Source: Musa acuminata AAA Group
Taxonomy: Eukaryota > Streptophyta > Magnoliopsida > Zingiberales > Musaceae
Assembly: GCF_036884655.1 (NCBI RefSeq)
Contig: NC_088331.1
Location: 21,068,001-21,132,000, forward strand
Direction of reading: 5' to 3'
Length of the DNA stretch: 64,000 bases
The position numbers and the translations under genes were made by a program. The notes below the pieces were generated by a model. That model was given only the letters and a program-made list of their open reading frames with translations, made no database searches and was not told where the DNA came from. Position 1 is the first letter of the stretch. Each line of letters begins with the position of its first letter. Shown here piece after piece: positions 24,893 to 37,510 of the stretch.

Positions 24893-26409
24893 CGGAAACT
24901 TAACTTGAAAGCGAGTTCGTAAGAGAGTATAGTAAAAAATAATAAGGAAGTAAAGCACATATGGAGGTTTACAGTAAGGTAAGCAGCAAAAAGAAATACA
25001 AACTAGAGAGCATCGCAATTTTAGAGTGGTTCTGTCAATCTTGACCTACATCCACTTTTGGCTTCCTCCTCCGATGGGGTCACCGACGTCCACTAAAGAC
25101 CTTCCTTCAATAGGTGAAGGCCAACCACCCTTTTACAGTTTCACTCCTTTTGACGGGCTTAGGAAACAACCCTTACAGAATTTTCACTCTTCTCTTGAAT
25201 GATCGAAACTTGGAAGAAAAGAGGGAGGAGAACTTTTAGCTTATACAATACTTTTGAGCTCTAAAAATCACAGAATAAGATTGGATTTTCGGTGCCCTTT
25301 CATATAGGAAAGGATGGGATATATATAGGCCCCAAACTGGTTTAAATTTGGAGCTAAACAATGTCATCTCCCAGATTTCTGGGGTCCTTGCGGTACGACC
25401 GCCAGAATGGGCGGTACGACCGCTTGACAGAGCTCGGAGACCGAGCTCTGGTGGTGCCACCGCCTGATTGGGGCAGTTCCACTCCCCAGTTTTCCTAGGA
25501 GACTGAGCTCCTAGGCGGTGCCACCACCGACCCAAGCGGTTCCACCGTCGGCCAAGAAATTTGGGTCCGAATGGGCTGATCCATTCGGCCCAATTTGGGT
25601 CTGTCAAGGGCCCAATTGCCTCCAGATTAAGTTAATGGGATCACCTCCCATTCCTAGCTTAATCTACATGCTAACTACAATATTTCTTAAGACATTTACT
25701 ACAACTTGCTTCGGTGCGTCAATCGCTTCTTCCTGCGAGCTTTCGGCAAACTTCCGGCGAACATCCGACGAACCCTCGGTGATGCTCCGGCGGACTTCTG
25801 GCAAATCTCCTAGACTTACGATGATCCACTTGGCGAGTTCTGATGAGCTTCTTTGGCAAACTCCTAGACTTCTCATATTTGTTCCCGCAGAACCTCCGAC
25901 GACCGTCCGGACTTCCGTCGAACTCTCGAACCCTCAATGTGATCATGGTCTTCACTCCGGCGCAACTCCTGTTGCATGTCTTACTTCCATCATAGTTAAT
26001 CCTGCATATGTAAAAAAATCTTCAATCTAGACAATTAATACTAAGCATTAATCAAGTTGTCTGACATGTCATTGGTCCCTCAACGCTTCGTCCGATTCTT
26101 CGGCGCATCGTCCTCTCCTGCGGCCTATTGCCCAATCGGCCAGTTGACTCCGCAACTCCGATATCCTTGGCGCAATACTCGCTCTTCTTGGCCCAATGCC
26201 CGAGTCCATGGCTCGAAGCCTTCTATCGATACGTCGACCGATCCACCGGCCCAACGTCCAATCTTCTGACATGTTCCTCTGGCCCAACATGATTTGTCCT
26301 GCTTTAATTGTCTCATCCTGATCAAAGCATCCTGCGTCACTCAAAACGCAGATTAAAATATAAACATAATTATCAATTGGTTTCATCATCAAAATACAAG
26401 ATTCAACAA
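24893..26409 (-). repeat. Chimeric SIRE-like LTR (solo, 5'-end lost)
   Basis: From about 24893 to 26003 it reads as an A/G-type LTR on the - strand: R/U5 text, TATA-like box near 25318, an AGAGCTCGGAGACCGAGCTCT inverted repeat (25430-25450), and GGTGGTGCCACCGCC. From about 26030 to 26409 it reads as B-type U3 (GACATGTCATTGGTCCCTC, CTGCGTCACTCAAAACGCAG), ending ..ATTCAACA. The two U3 types are otherwise alternatives, so this LTR is recombinant. No internal region is attached. Confidence 0.75.
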
Positions 26410-26507
26410 ATTCCTCAGGAGTCTAGTCCATATAGAACTCTTTGAGCAACAAGGAATTCACTAACTGTAACTCAATTCCTCAGGAGTCCAATCCATATGG
26501 AACTCTA
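26410..26507. repeat. 33-bp direct repeat pair
   Basis: AATTCCTCAGGAGTC..CCATAT..GAACTC occurs at 26410-26442 and 26475-26507. The last five bases (CTCTA) are the left TSD of element E. Probably part of an older unrecognised repeat. Confidence 0.8.
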
Positions 26508-26728
26508 TGTTAGAAAAGAGATAGAAAAGTAATTACTGAAAAAGCTTGATTGTATTGACATGTCCCTCTCCTATTTATATTAGGAGGGAGGATCGTCCCT
26601 CTCCTATTTATATTAGGAGGGAGGATTTCCCTCAATAGATTAGAGGATTCCCTCAACAGATTAGAGGATTTCCCTCAACAGAATAGAGAGATATCCTCAT
26701 ATAGTTGAGAAAATCTTATCTGCTATCA
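26508..26728 (-). repeat. 3' LTR of element E (221 bp)
   Basis: - strand start TGATAGCAGATAAG follows the polypurine tract TTGCGGGGGCA. It holds three diverged copies of TTGAGGGAAATCCTC and a duplicated ~35-bp unit with TATAAATAGGAGAGGGAC (26563-26630), so the TATA box is doubled. Confidence 0.85.
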
Positions 26729-29700
26729 TGCCCCCGCAAGATGGTGCTCCTATCAAGGTTGTCAATCTTGAACCGATGTAATGCAAAAAGGTGGTGAGCG
26801 AGAGGCTTCGTGAGTGAGTCGACTAATTGATCAGCCGAATGGACATGAGAAATTCATAGTTGACGATGGACAACTTGATCTCATACAAAATGGAAGTCAA
26901 TAGCAATATGTTTCATGTGAGAGTGGAACACCAGATTAGCGCATAGATAGGTAGCTCCGACATTGTCACATTATATTATAGGAGTAGAGTTGATGTTGAG
27001 TTCTTTAAGCAGATTTGCGACCCAATTGAGTTCTGCAATGGTAGTGGCGATGGCACGGTATTCAGCTTCAGTTGTAGACCATGCGATTGTCTTTTGCTTC
27101 TTAGAACTTTAACTGATTGGATTAGCGCCAAGGAAGACAATATACCCCGATATGGATGTTCGATCATCAAAATTGCTTGCCCAATCAGCATCGGTAAAGG
27201 AATGAAGCTGAAGTGGAGAGTATTTACGAAGAAAGACACTATGATTGAAAGTCCTCTTAAGATACCGTAGGACTCATTTGACCGCAAACCAATGCATAGT
27301 AGACGGCCTCTGTATAAACTGTGATAATTTGTTAACTGCAAATGAGATATTAGAACGGGTGAGTACTAAGTACTGTAGGGAACCAATAACTTGTCGGTAT
27401 TGAGTGGGTTCTGTAGCAGGACTTCCATCAGATAATTTGAGAGAGCCATTAGCAGATAGAGGAGTTGTAATCACATTTTCGTCCCGTATGTTTATTTTGG
27501 ATAATAAATCTTGAATGTACTTTTTTTGTGATAGAAAGAGACCGGAAGGTATGAATGTAGCCTCTACACCCAGAAAGTAGTTCAGGGGTCCTAAATCTTT
27601 GAGTAAGAATCGATCTGCCAATTGTTTAATGAATGTTTGGATTTCTTCGGGGTTGTTGCCTGTGACAATGATGTCATCCACATAGACCAGAATATAAATT
27701 GTGTTCCTATGGTGGTGACTCAAAAATAATAAGGAATCGGATTTAGAGTTGAGAAAGCTAACTGAAGTCAGAAAAGAGCCAAGTTCAGTGTACCAAGCTC
27801 TTGGAGCCTGACAAAGTCCATACGTAGCTTTTTGAAGTTTGCAGACATGCCTTGGATACTGAGAATGAGTGAAACCAGGAGGTTGTTGCATAAAAACATC
27901 TTTAGTTAGAGTCCCTTATAAAAAGGCATTATTAACATCTAATTAGCGTAATTGCCAACCCTTAGTGGTGGCGAGACTCAGGATAAGTCTAATTGTAGTG
28001 GGCTTAACAACAGGATTGAATGTCTAAGTGAAATCAACTCCAGGTCTTTGATGAAACCCTTTGGTGACGAGGCGTGCCTTATATCGAGCAATAGAGCCAT
28101 CGGGGTTTCTCTTAACTCGAAAAATCTACTTACACCTGATGATGTTTTATGTATGATAAAAGGGTACTAGATCCCATGTTAAGTTATGGAGGAGGGTATT
28201 ATATTCCTCACACATTGCGGTATGCCAATGTGGAGATTTTTGGACTTGAGTGAAGGTGGTGGGTTCAACGGTGGTGGATGAGGAATCCACGATAGCATGA
28301 AGATCAAGGACCTGAGGCGGTTTAAAAATACCACTTTTAGAGCGTGTGGTCATAGGATGGTTGGACACTATGGGACCCTAAGGCTGTGTTGTTGGAAGAA
28401 GGGGTTGAGAGTCGTTGACACAGGGCGAGTCAGATGGAGGTACGTCAAGTGGAGGTACGTTAGGGTCACTTGGCCGAGAAGGAGGTAAAGATAACGATTA
28501 TGAACCTGAACCAAGTACCCCAATAGTCGGAGAAGAGAGAAATGGAGTAGGAATGGGCAATTACTAAACCAGAGGAGTGGAATAATATGGATCATGAGAA
28601 GAGGGACTGAAAGATGTTATGGGAGGCTCATCCAATTGGATCGGAGGTATACCCCAATGAGAAATAGTTAATGAGGAGCTCTGCATGGTAAGAGAGGTAT
28701 GGTTGTGAAAAGGAAAGATAGACTCAACAAAAATAACGTGACGCGATATAAAAATTTTGTGAGTGTGGAGATTATAGCAGCGGAAAGCATTATGTTCAAG
28801 AGAGTAACCTATAAAAATGCAAGGATTAGATCATTATATTAACTTGTGAGAGGCATAGGGATGCAACCATGGATAATATAGACAACCAAATACTCTGAGT
28901 TTACGAAGGTTTGGGGGTTTATGAAATAGTGTGTCAAAGGGAGATTGGTATTGTAGGACTGGCATAGGCATTCTATTAATAAGATAGACGGTAGTTTGAA
29001 AGACTACCATCCAAAAGTTTGAAGGCATGGAAGCCTAATGGAGAAGTGTGAGCCCAGTTTCCTCTATATGCCGATGTTTGCGTTCGACGGAGCCAACAAG
29101 TTGAGGAGTATGCGGGGGAGACTTGAGGTCTGGATACCACAAGTTAGAGAGATAGGACGCTAGGGCTTGATATTCACCGTCACCATCAGAGTAAACCATT
29201 TTGATGGTAGACTGAAAGTGGTTTTCGATCAACTTTTGAAAAGTGGGAAAGATGGTCGAAACGTCAGATTTATGGTGAAGAGGATATAACCATGTGTACT
29301 TAGTGAAGTGATCTACAAAAATAATATAAAATCTAAATTTATGGAAAGAGAGGATAGGAGTAAGGCACCAAACATCTGTATAAATAATTTCAAATGATTT
29401 AGAGGTGGAAATGGAAGATGAGCCAAATGGCTGTCGATGACTTTTATTACTGAGACATGCATCACAATGTGGTATAGAACTATGCGATCGAAAAATAGAA
29501 AGAGAGAAACGAGAAAGTAATTTTTATTGAATAAGGGATGAGGGATGACCAAGATGACGATGCCACTCATTAACTGGAGCCGTAACGGAAGAATAAACAG
29601 TGGGCTGGGTTATTTATGGAGTTGATGACCATTCATAAATGTTGCCTCTATTCGAACCCTGAACCAAGGATGCCCCTGTGCTCAAGTCCTTAACAAGAAA

Positions 29701-30239
29701 GGAATCAGGAAAAAATTCAATTGAAGTATTATTATTTTTACAAAATTAAGAAACAGAAATGAGGTTACATTTAATATTAGGGGCGCATAAGACATCATCG
29801 AGTGTAAATGTGGTAATATCAGAAGTAAGCGTTGTGGAACCAGTATGAGTTATAGGAAGGCTTTTACCATCACCAATAATGATATCTTCATCTCCACCAT
29901 AGGGATTTTAGAGAGACAAATTCTAAAGATCAAAGGTGATATGATGGGAGGCTCTAGAGTCCACAATCCAGTTGGGCTGGCTAGTTGTCGGAGAAGTGAG
30001 GAGATTTGCTTGAGGCCAGTATGACGGAGCAGGAAGACGAGGTCGAGACCGACAAACTTTAGCGGAGTATCCGACTTTATCATATAGCTGATAGACGACC
30101 CATTGTTGTTGGCTTGAAGGGGCAGGATGCCAAGGCAGACGATTATTGGAGTTGTCATTTTACGAGAAGTTATGATTAGGGGGATAAAAGGGGTGTTGCA
30201 TGGGACTTATAGGATCAAGAGTACCTTTGGTGATGTTCG
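26729..30239 (-). pseudogene. Broken pol of element E
   Basis: Collinear copia pol in pieces. Protease-like text is around 29960 (WIVDSRASHHIT, where the usual catalytic DSGA glycine reads R). The pre-integrase HRHLGHPSS lies near 29550; integrase segments at 29232-29035 (YSDGDGEYQAL, SPPHTPQ) and 29028-28834. The RT start is at 28368-28147 and the RT core at 27891-27274, with QQPPGFTHSQYPRHVCKL, YGLCQAPRAWY and YVDDIIVTGNN. RNase H remnants at 27341-26976 are frameshifted (near 27290 and 27100). Multiple stops. Confidence 0.88.
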
Positions 30240-31005
30240 GAGGTTACCGGGTGTTCTTTCTCTTAGACTTATAACTGACTTAAGCTGTGATAGACGGTCC
30301 GGATAGTTTATCCACACGCTTCAAATACATCTCATAGTTAGTCAACTTATCATAAAGTTCTTCAAAGGAGACTAGCAAGTCGCGTGCCCGAATTGCAGCC
30401 GCTAATTCTTTGTAGTCATCTCCAAGACCATTTAGGGTATGGATGATGATCTCCTCATCACATAGGAAATGACCTATCAAAGTCAAGTCATCAATGATAA
30501 CTTTGATATTTTATAGATAATCAGTGATAGTACTTTCCTTTTATTTGGTCACCATCAGCTTGGATAGAAGACTGAGCTTGCGAGTACGCAAATGATTTGC
30601 CAAGGTTGTTTACAGTTTAGACCATGCATTGGCAGCAGTCACACATGTAGAAATCAATGGAGCGATGGATCCAGCAACTGAGGTTTGAATAGCTTAGAGG
30701 ATGAGATGATCCTGATGCAGCCACAGTTTATGAGCCGAATTTGGTATAGGACTGGGTTCTCCGGGGATGTTGATCATGGCTGATGGACAACTGAAGGAGT
30801 CGTCAATGTAGCCGAGCAAGTCGTATCCAAATAAGAGATTAGAAAATTATGCCCACCAAGATGCATAGTTACCACCCTTTGATAACTTGAAAGGAATTAT
30901 TGTGGCAGCATTGATGGAAATAAGCCCTATAAGAGAAGTGCTCAGAGTCCTTGCAGAAATAGTAACAGGAATATCAGAAGAGGAAAATGAAGATATCCCA
31001 GACAT
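30240..31005 (-). pseudogene. Broken gag of element E
   Basis: Begins at the ATG at 31003-31005. Family landmarks: INAATIIPFKLS, LLFGYDLLGYIDDS, then the intact 30486-30280 stretch with DEEIIIHTLNGLGDDYKEL. Internal stops occur near 30850, 30700, 30620 and 30540. No CCHC knuckle is seen. Confidence 0.8.
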
Positions 31006-31049
31006 TTTATGGCAGTTTAAGCGACCTTTATAGAAGATGTAAAGATATA

Positions 31050-31400
31050 GGAGGGAGGGAGGGAGGAGGAGAAAAGCAAATCAATGCACAGTAGAGGAGA
31101 CTGTAGCGATGAACTGCAGAGGAGGCTGCAGCAATGCAGCGATGAACTGCAAAGGAGGCTGCAGCGATGCACTGTAGAGGAGGCTGCAACGATAGGTGAG
31201 AAAGCTGCAGCGATGGCCAAGGAAGCTGCAGTGATGAGCGAGAAAGCTATAGCGATGAGCAAGGAAGTTGTAGCGATGAACTGTAGAGGAGGCTACAACG
31301 ACACACTGCAGAGGAGGCTGCAGCGATGCACGAGAAATCTGCAGTGATTAGCTCGAGAAATCTGCAGCGATTAGGTAAAAAAAAGGAAATTTGTAGCTGC
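31050..31400 (-). repeat. GAGGCTGCAGCGATG repeat cluster in E leader
   Basis: About ten imperfect copies of a 20-35 bp unit containing GCTGCAGCGATG alternate with GAACTGCAGAGGAG. It lies between the primer site and gag, so in the untranslated leader. ORFs of 81-164 residues here are repeat artefacts. Confidence 0.85.
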
Positions 31401-31727
31401 TGAAGCTTGCTGCGGCAGTAAAGATTGCTACGGTAGAGAAATTGCTGTTGCAGAGGGAAGCGACTGCAAATGGAAGCTACAAGAACTGCAATCGTTCCTG
31501 CTACCGCAGGAAGACAGTGATGGTTGTATTGCAACGATACAGGAACGAGGAGGAGAGGGTCACTGGCCAAGGAGCAGTTGCAAGGACGATAGCCACCACA
31601 ACAGTGTAGGCGAGGTTCTTGTGAGGGCGGGAGATGGCACTGTCCTTTCCAACTAAACAGAAAAGAGGAGCGATAGAAGGCTTCGGCAAAGCTGCCTACA
31701 TCCATACGGAAGAAGGCTCTGATACCA

Positions 31728-31769
31728 TGAGATATCCTCATATAATTAAGAAAATCTTATATGCTATCA
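31728..31769 (-). repeat. Residual 42-bp 5' LTR of element E
   Basis: Only the first ~42 bp of the LTR remain between the outer end ..GCTATCA and the primer site (TGGTATCAGAGC, 31716-31727 on the - strand). The partner LTR is 221 bp, so about 180 bp including the TATA box were deleted from this LTR. Confidence 0.8.
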
Positions 31770-32548
31770 TTCTAAACCCTAGGATGTGAGTCCAAAAATA
31801 GGGAGGGACACCATAGAAACCCTATTAATCCCAAAGGATAATAGAAGATAAGATATAGGTTAAGTTAATAAAATCTCCTAAAGGACAAACTGAGGTTCGA
31901 AGGTCTAGTGATGCAAATTCGACATGAGGTCATGAAATGTAAAAAGGTGTAAACATCCTCATGCGCTTTAGGCTCCTTCCTCGCGTCAAAAAGTATATGT
32001 CGAATTATAGTTCTAGCTCGAGTTAGCCACAATTTCGTACTTGTGGCTCTACGAATATGAAATTTATCAGAACTTTGTGTCTCATTCGAGAAACAAACAA
32101 ACCAAAACTTGAAACTTTAAAGAGAATCTAGACAAAACAATTATACTTGTGGTTTGTGCTCCACGAAAGAAGATAGTTATGGGGAAGGAATCATATTTTT
32201 TGTTATAGTGTGCTACTGAAAAGTTTATATTTATCGTTTTCACATGATCTTGAACATGAGATGTATCAATTATGTAACAATAGTACACTACATCCTAATT
32301 AAAAAGCATCTATTTTCAACATGTAAAATGGCTTACCACTTACACAGCTTATCAAAGTTGAAAAGATCCATCGTCAACTTTTAATGTTTGCTGCATGCAT
32401 CTACACCGTATCTTTCTTCGCAGGATTCCATAACTTGTAGTCGAAGCATAGCATTGAAGCATAGCATTGTTAACTTCTACAAATCCACATCATAGATCCG
32501 TTTGGAAAAAAAAAAACAACATGTTTAAGTTTGAACCTATGAGCTTAA

Positions 32549-32609
<61 letters not shown>

Positions 32610-33737
32610 GTAGGTTCGTTCATGCTAAATCAAACTAGAGTACTGATTGAATCAACCTCGACTTGGTTGGAGGTTAAGATAATCTTAGAATTTAACTCAT
32701 TGTGTTGATAAATTGTGCAAGGAGATGCATAATAATAGTTAGTCTTGAAATTTGTTTTAGAATGATATATCAAGCTTCTCTCACAACCCTAGAAAATCAA
32801 AACAATAATTTAAATGAAAAAGATAAAACCAGAACAATTACATATCCAAGATACAACAAGTTTATCTTTCACTCGTGTGTTGAAACAGAATGAAAAATAG
32901 AAGGTATTAGCTAGCTAGCTTAGTTTTATTATTGATCTTTCCGATATGCATGGTGGCAAAAGATCACAACTTGTAAGAGACTTGAGTGCAAGGAAACGCT
33001 GGGAAATATGTGAAATCTGAAGGAACACATTTAATAAAACATCACAAACCACATATACATGCGTGCTTTATCAGACAAAAGGTTCACGAATAAATGGTGG
33101 ATCCTCTTCTCCAAGAAACTCAAAAAGCAAGTCACCACCAGAATGTCCAAAAACTCCCATCACCACTAGACGTGACGTTCCCTCTTTTGCTGATGCCCAT
33201 GTTTCTCTCTGAAGCATACATAACCTATCCATTTTTCGGTTCAAGGACCCATGCCCTTCACCATCCAAAGCCCTTTTCATGTTCATAGTCTCTCGCTGCT
33301 ACCATCACTCTCCTCACTGGTTGGAACATCAAAATGTCAACAACATATTAATTTACAGAAAGTGTTAGATAAAAAACAAAAAAAACAAAATCCATCACAA
33401 GATGTAGAGGCAAAAGGAATACACTTTTTTGCTTCAAATGCCTCGCTTCTTTTGCTGTAGACAACCCAAGTTTTTCACAAAGCTCACTTCCAAATCTAAA
33501 ATTTTCCAAAGGAGGAATACTTTCCTGCCCCATCATCCTACCCACCTTTTTTTTTATTGGAAGAAGAAGGGGCTCATACTTTTCTTTTTTATTGGAAGAA
33601 CAAATTTTCTTTAAGACGTCTTTACAGGTTCACAACAACCACGAGTTACTTGGAGTTTCTAGAACAGGCATCCAGCAGATTGGCTCACTGCTCGGTCTGA
33701 CTGCACCTCTGCTAGCAAGAGAGGTTAGGAGACCTTC
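31770..33737. other. Host or unclassified interval
   Basis: No supported gene. A (TAA)n microsatellite of about 20 units lies at 32548-32609. A 71-codon - strand ORF (33286-33071) has natural-looking composition (VVMGVFGHSGGDLLFEFLG) and could be an exon remnant, but I recognise no family. Two GAAGAA..TTTCTTTTTTATTGG copies lie at 33550-33600. The final CCTTC (33733-33737) is the left TSD of element D. Confidence 0.5.
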
Positions 33738-33860
33738 TGATAGCAACTAATATTTATCTTGATACGATTTTCTCAATTATATGAGAAAATATCATAATTC
33801 TTTTGAGGAAAATTATCCCTCCTGACGTGTATAAATATGGAACATCATATCAAAGAAAAG
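33738..33860 (+). repeat. 5' LTR of element D (approximate end)
   Basis: Matches the 131-bp 3' LTR (60057-60187) through TGATAGCARCTAA.., ATATGAGAAAAT, CCTCC..CGTGTATAAAT and CATATCAAA. The 3' limit is uncertain because no primer-binding site follows. Confidence 0.65.
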
Positions 33861-33939
33861 AAAGGAGAAGCGATCGGTGAGTCGCATACACATCTCACGG
33901 ATCCTGCCGCTCTACGCTAGTATCTCTACCCTCGTCCTC

Positions 33940-34700
33940 TCGGATCGATGAGCAGCTTCATCGCTTCTTGAAGACTAGTGCCCTCCCCTGCCTCTTGCCC
34001 CTCCTCATCTGCTTCGCCCTCTTTGCCTCATCGTCACCAACAAGGGCGCCGGCCATGTCGTCTCCTGTCATGGATTCTCGGAGTACCGCCTCGGCGACTA
34101 CTTCCCCTGAACTCCTTCGACGCCTCGTCGAGCAGCATCCAAAATTGGTTGACGCACTTGGTGGGGACCACGAACCGCTTCCTCTCCGACCCGACATGCA
34201 CTGTGGCATTTGAAGCCGCAACCTCTCACAGAGCTGCAGATCTCTCATAGATCTGTGACGAGAACTGCATATTGGCAAGAACTGCAGATCTCTCCTGAGC
34301 GATCTCCGAAACCTTCAGCCCACACCAATCGAGGCAACCTTCACCAACGCATCCTGCACATGTGCTGCATAGGTTAGAGAACTCGCCCTATTACGAGCTT
34401 CTCTTCTCCGTGGATGACACTCCCAAAGGAAGCACAGTCGCAGCCTTTGTTTCTACCGCCAACTGCTGCTTCCTCGCCAACCGAAGTCTTCCGCTGAAGG
34501 TTCCTTCCGCTTCTTCCTCCGCCAAAGCCTCCTTCAAGTTGGCTCTGTGATTTCGCCATCTGCCTCCTCTACCGAGGGCTCCTCTCTCTCAGACTCTGCC
34601 GCCCTTTTGGCCACCGAACTCGGTTGCAAGCTATGATCTGCATCGATCGCAGTCGTCATCGCCTATTGCGAACCGCTGCCTCACCGTCAACTGCCACATT
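33940..34700 (+). other. GC-rich leader/gag-position block of element D
   Basis: A strikingly GC-rich, CpG-containing stretch in an AT-rich setting. It lies where leader and gag are expected, but I find no copia gag motif. ORFs exist on both strands (e.g. 33958-34278 -, 33968-34213 +) with low-complexity composition. It may be a captured host fragment or an extremely drifted leader. Confidence 0.5.
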
Positions 34701-34829
34701 GCAGAACAAACCTACTTTAAAACTTTTGAAATTATTTATATTGATGTTTAGATTTTTTATTATTTTTATAGATTACTTTATCAAATATATATGATTATAT
34801 CATTTTCACCATAAATATAAAGTTTTAAT

Positions 34830-36184
34830 AATATTTTTCAACTTTAAAAGGTTGGTCGAAAATTTATTTAGTCTACAACCAAAATAATTTACTCTGATGG
34901 TGACAATAAATATCAAGCCCTCATATCCTATCTCTGAGCTTATGATATACAATATCTTAAGTCTCCCCCACATACTCCTCAACTAGTTATTATACTGAAT
35001 GCAAACATCGACATATAGTTGAAATTGGTCTCACACTTCTCCATCAAGCCTTCATACTAACAACTTTTTGGTCTACAACATTTCAAACTGTCATCTATCT
35101 TATCAATCGTATACTCACTCGAGCCCTTTATTACCGGTCACTATTTGAAAAATTATTTTATAAATCCCCAAACCATCAAAACTCAAAGTATTTAGATGTT
35201 TATGTTATCCATAGCTACATCCCTATATCTTGCATAAGATAACATCAAGATCTAAGCCTTGCAATTTTATTGGATACTCTCTTGAACATAATGTCTTTCG
35301 ATGCTATGAACCTCAAACTCAAAAAGATTTTATATCACGTCATGTTATTTTTGTAGAGTCTACCTTTCCGTTTCAAAACCCAGAGTCTCCTACTGTGCGC
35401 CTTACTCCAACAAAAAATATACATCACTGGAGTACACCGCCATTGCCATCAACCGAGTCTCCCACAACATCATCCAATCATTCTCCTTAAGATCCCCACA
35501 CTCTTCTTCTCCCGGTTCAGCAGCTCCTCACCCCCTCCATTGCTCCTGTCCCTTCTTCATAAGGTTCCCCTACTGTTGAAGTAATGCCCTCAGAAACACA
35601 ACCACTATCTTTATCCTTTTCTGTGACTAGTGACACTGAAGTACCTTTAACACGTGTCAGTACATCTCCATCACCCATACCTATAACACAACTGATAGCC
35701 CTTGGACATCTAATGACAACAAACTCCAAAAGTGGTATCTTTAAACCACGACAAGTCCTTGATCTATATGCTATCACAAAATCCTCGTTAAAGACCAATA
35801 AACCTACCACAATTACTCAAGCCCAAAAATCTTCGTACTGATATAAAGCTATGTATGAAGAATATGATGCTCTCCTCCATAATTTTGCATGGACCCTTGT
35901 ACCCTCTCATCCCACACAAAATATCATCGGATGTAAGTGGGTCTTTCAAATTAAGCAGAACATAGATGAATCCGTTGTCAGATATAAAGCGCATCTAGTA
36001 GCCAAAAGGTTTCATCAACGTCCTGGTGTTGACTTCGTAGGGACATTTAGTCCCGTTGTTAAACCCACAGCAATCTGACTTATTTTGAGTTTTGTCATCT
36101 CAAAAGGCTAGCATTTACGACAACCCAATGTTAACAATGCTTTTTTACAAGGAACTCTAACGGAAGATGTTTTCATGCAGTAAC
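34830..36184 (+). pseudogene. Element D integrase to RT start, decayed
   Basis: Collinear with element E pol: integrase text SPPHTPQ (about 34963), the linker, ITSRSKPCNFIGYSLEHNVFRCYEP (shortened here; 35242-35310) and FISRHVIFVESTFPFQ. The proline-rich linker and RT start follow (KWVFQIKQ, YKAHLVAKRFHQRPGVDF, 35935-36050), ending at the motif before the B insertion. Multiple stops and frameshifts. The last bases GTAAC (36180-36184) are the left, mutated TSD of B. Confidence 0.82.
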
Positions 36185-37510
36185 TGCTAGGATCGAGTTG
36201 GCACTAAGGGGGGGGGTGAATTAGTGCAGCGAATAAAAATGACATCTATTTGAAATTCTTTCGTTCGATGAAAACCGATATCGAAAATGTATTTAACTTG
36301 AAAGCATTCGTAAGAATGTAATAAGAAAGTAAAGTAAGTAAGGCAATTTGTAGTAAAAGTAAATTACATAAATAGAAATGTAAACTAAGTTTTATAGTGG
36401 TTCAATTATCGTGACTTATATTCACTCCCGATTCCTCTTCCGTCGAGGCCACCTGCATCCACTAACGATCTTCTTTCAATGGGAAAAGATCAACTACCCT
36501 TTTACACTCTTTCTCCTTTTCACTGGTTTAGGAGACAACACTTATAAGTCTCTCTTTCTTATACCTCACTTCTCCCTCTAAACGAACTTCTAAATACTAG
36601 GAAGAAGTGATCTTAAATCCTAAGGGAGTTTCCTATTTTTTCTCCCTTTTTCAACTCAATTTTATGCTCAATTCTTGCTACTCCATGCAATAATAGCTAG
36701 GGTATTTATAGACCCAAAATGACTTTAAAATTAGAGCTAAAAAATGTCTCATCTCGGGTTTTTCAGGTCCTAGCGATACCACTGCCTGTGTTGGGCGGTA
36801 CCACCACCTGCAGCATTGATACTGGGCAGTACCACTACCCAATCTAGTGGTACCACTGCTTAGGAGACTATGTCTGGGCGCTACCATAGCCCAGACTAGC
36901 GGTACCATTGCCTGACAGTCTCAGAGACTAAGTCTGGGCAGTACCACCACCCAAACTGGTGGTACCACCTCCTAACTTAGTCTTGGAGACTATGCTATCG
37001 ATGGTTCTACTAGTTTGGGTCATTGTTTGCACCTTTCACTTGGCCCAACATATCTCAAACCTGGGCCCAATTGGACCCTAATTGAGTTGGTCCAATTCCA
37101 ACCCAATTACGCCTAAAACCTACTTCAATCTAGATAATTATTATAAAGCAAAATCAAATGTTGTTCGGCATGTCATTGGTTCATCAACACCTCATCTGAT
37201 TCTTCAGTGCATCGTTCTCTCTTGTGGCCTATTGCCCAATCAGCCAGTTGACCTCCACAACTCCGATTTCCTTGGTGCAATTTTCACTCTTCTTGGCCCG
37301 ATGCTCGAACCCATGGCCCGAAGCCTTCTACTGATACATTGACCAATCCTTCGACTCACGTCCAATATTCTTATATGTTCCACTCCGGCCCAATATGATT
37401 CTTCCTACTTTAATTGTCTCTTCCTGATCGAAGCATCCTACGTCACTCAAAATGTAAATCAGATCATAAACACATTAATTGATTTTATCATCTAAATCCG
37501 AGATTCAATA
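36185..37510 (-). repeat. 3' LTR of element B (1326 bp)
   Basis: R/U5 text next to the G-rich run (36207-36217), TATA box at about 36705-36712 (TATAAATA on the - strand), GGTACCACC motifs in U3 (36780-36990), and the B-type U3 end with CATGTCATTGGTTCATC and CTACGTCACTCAAAATG. It ends next to a polypurine tract (AAAAAAGGGGGAGATTA on the - strand). Confidence 0.85.

Larger units (their letters stand above)
26508..31769 (-). mobile_element. Ale/Retrofit-like copia element E, dead
   Basis: Starts TGTTAGAAAAG and ends ..GCTATCA, flanked by CTCTA (26503-26507) and TTCTA (31770-31774), a 5-bp TSD with one change. Order on the - strand: remnant 5' LTR, primer site, repeat-rich leader, gag, protease-integrase-RT-RNase H, polypurine tract, 3' LTR. 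It shares LTR start, polypurine tract and pol text with element D (33738-60187), so the two are one family. The Ale/Retrofit label rests on the style of gag and RT and is tentative. Confidence 0.85.

Noticed and set aside
31084..31741. ORFs of 81-164 codons around the E leader
   Set aside because: Repeat-driven; they lie between primer site and gag start on a dead element.
33071..33286. 71-codon - strand ORF with protein-like composition
   Set aside because: No recognisable family and no clear splice partners; mentioned as a possible exon remnant only.
33958..34278. 106-codon ORF and overlapping + strand ORFs
   Set aside because: GC-rich block open on both strands, no motif; described only as an unexplained block in D.
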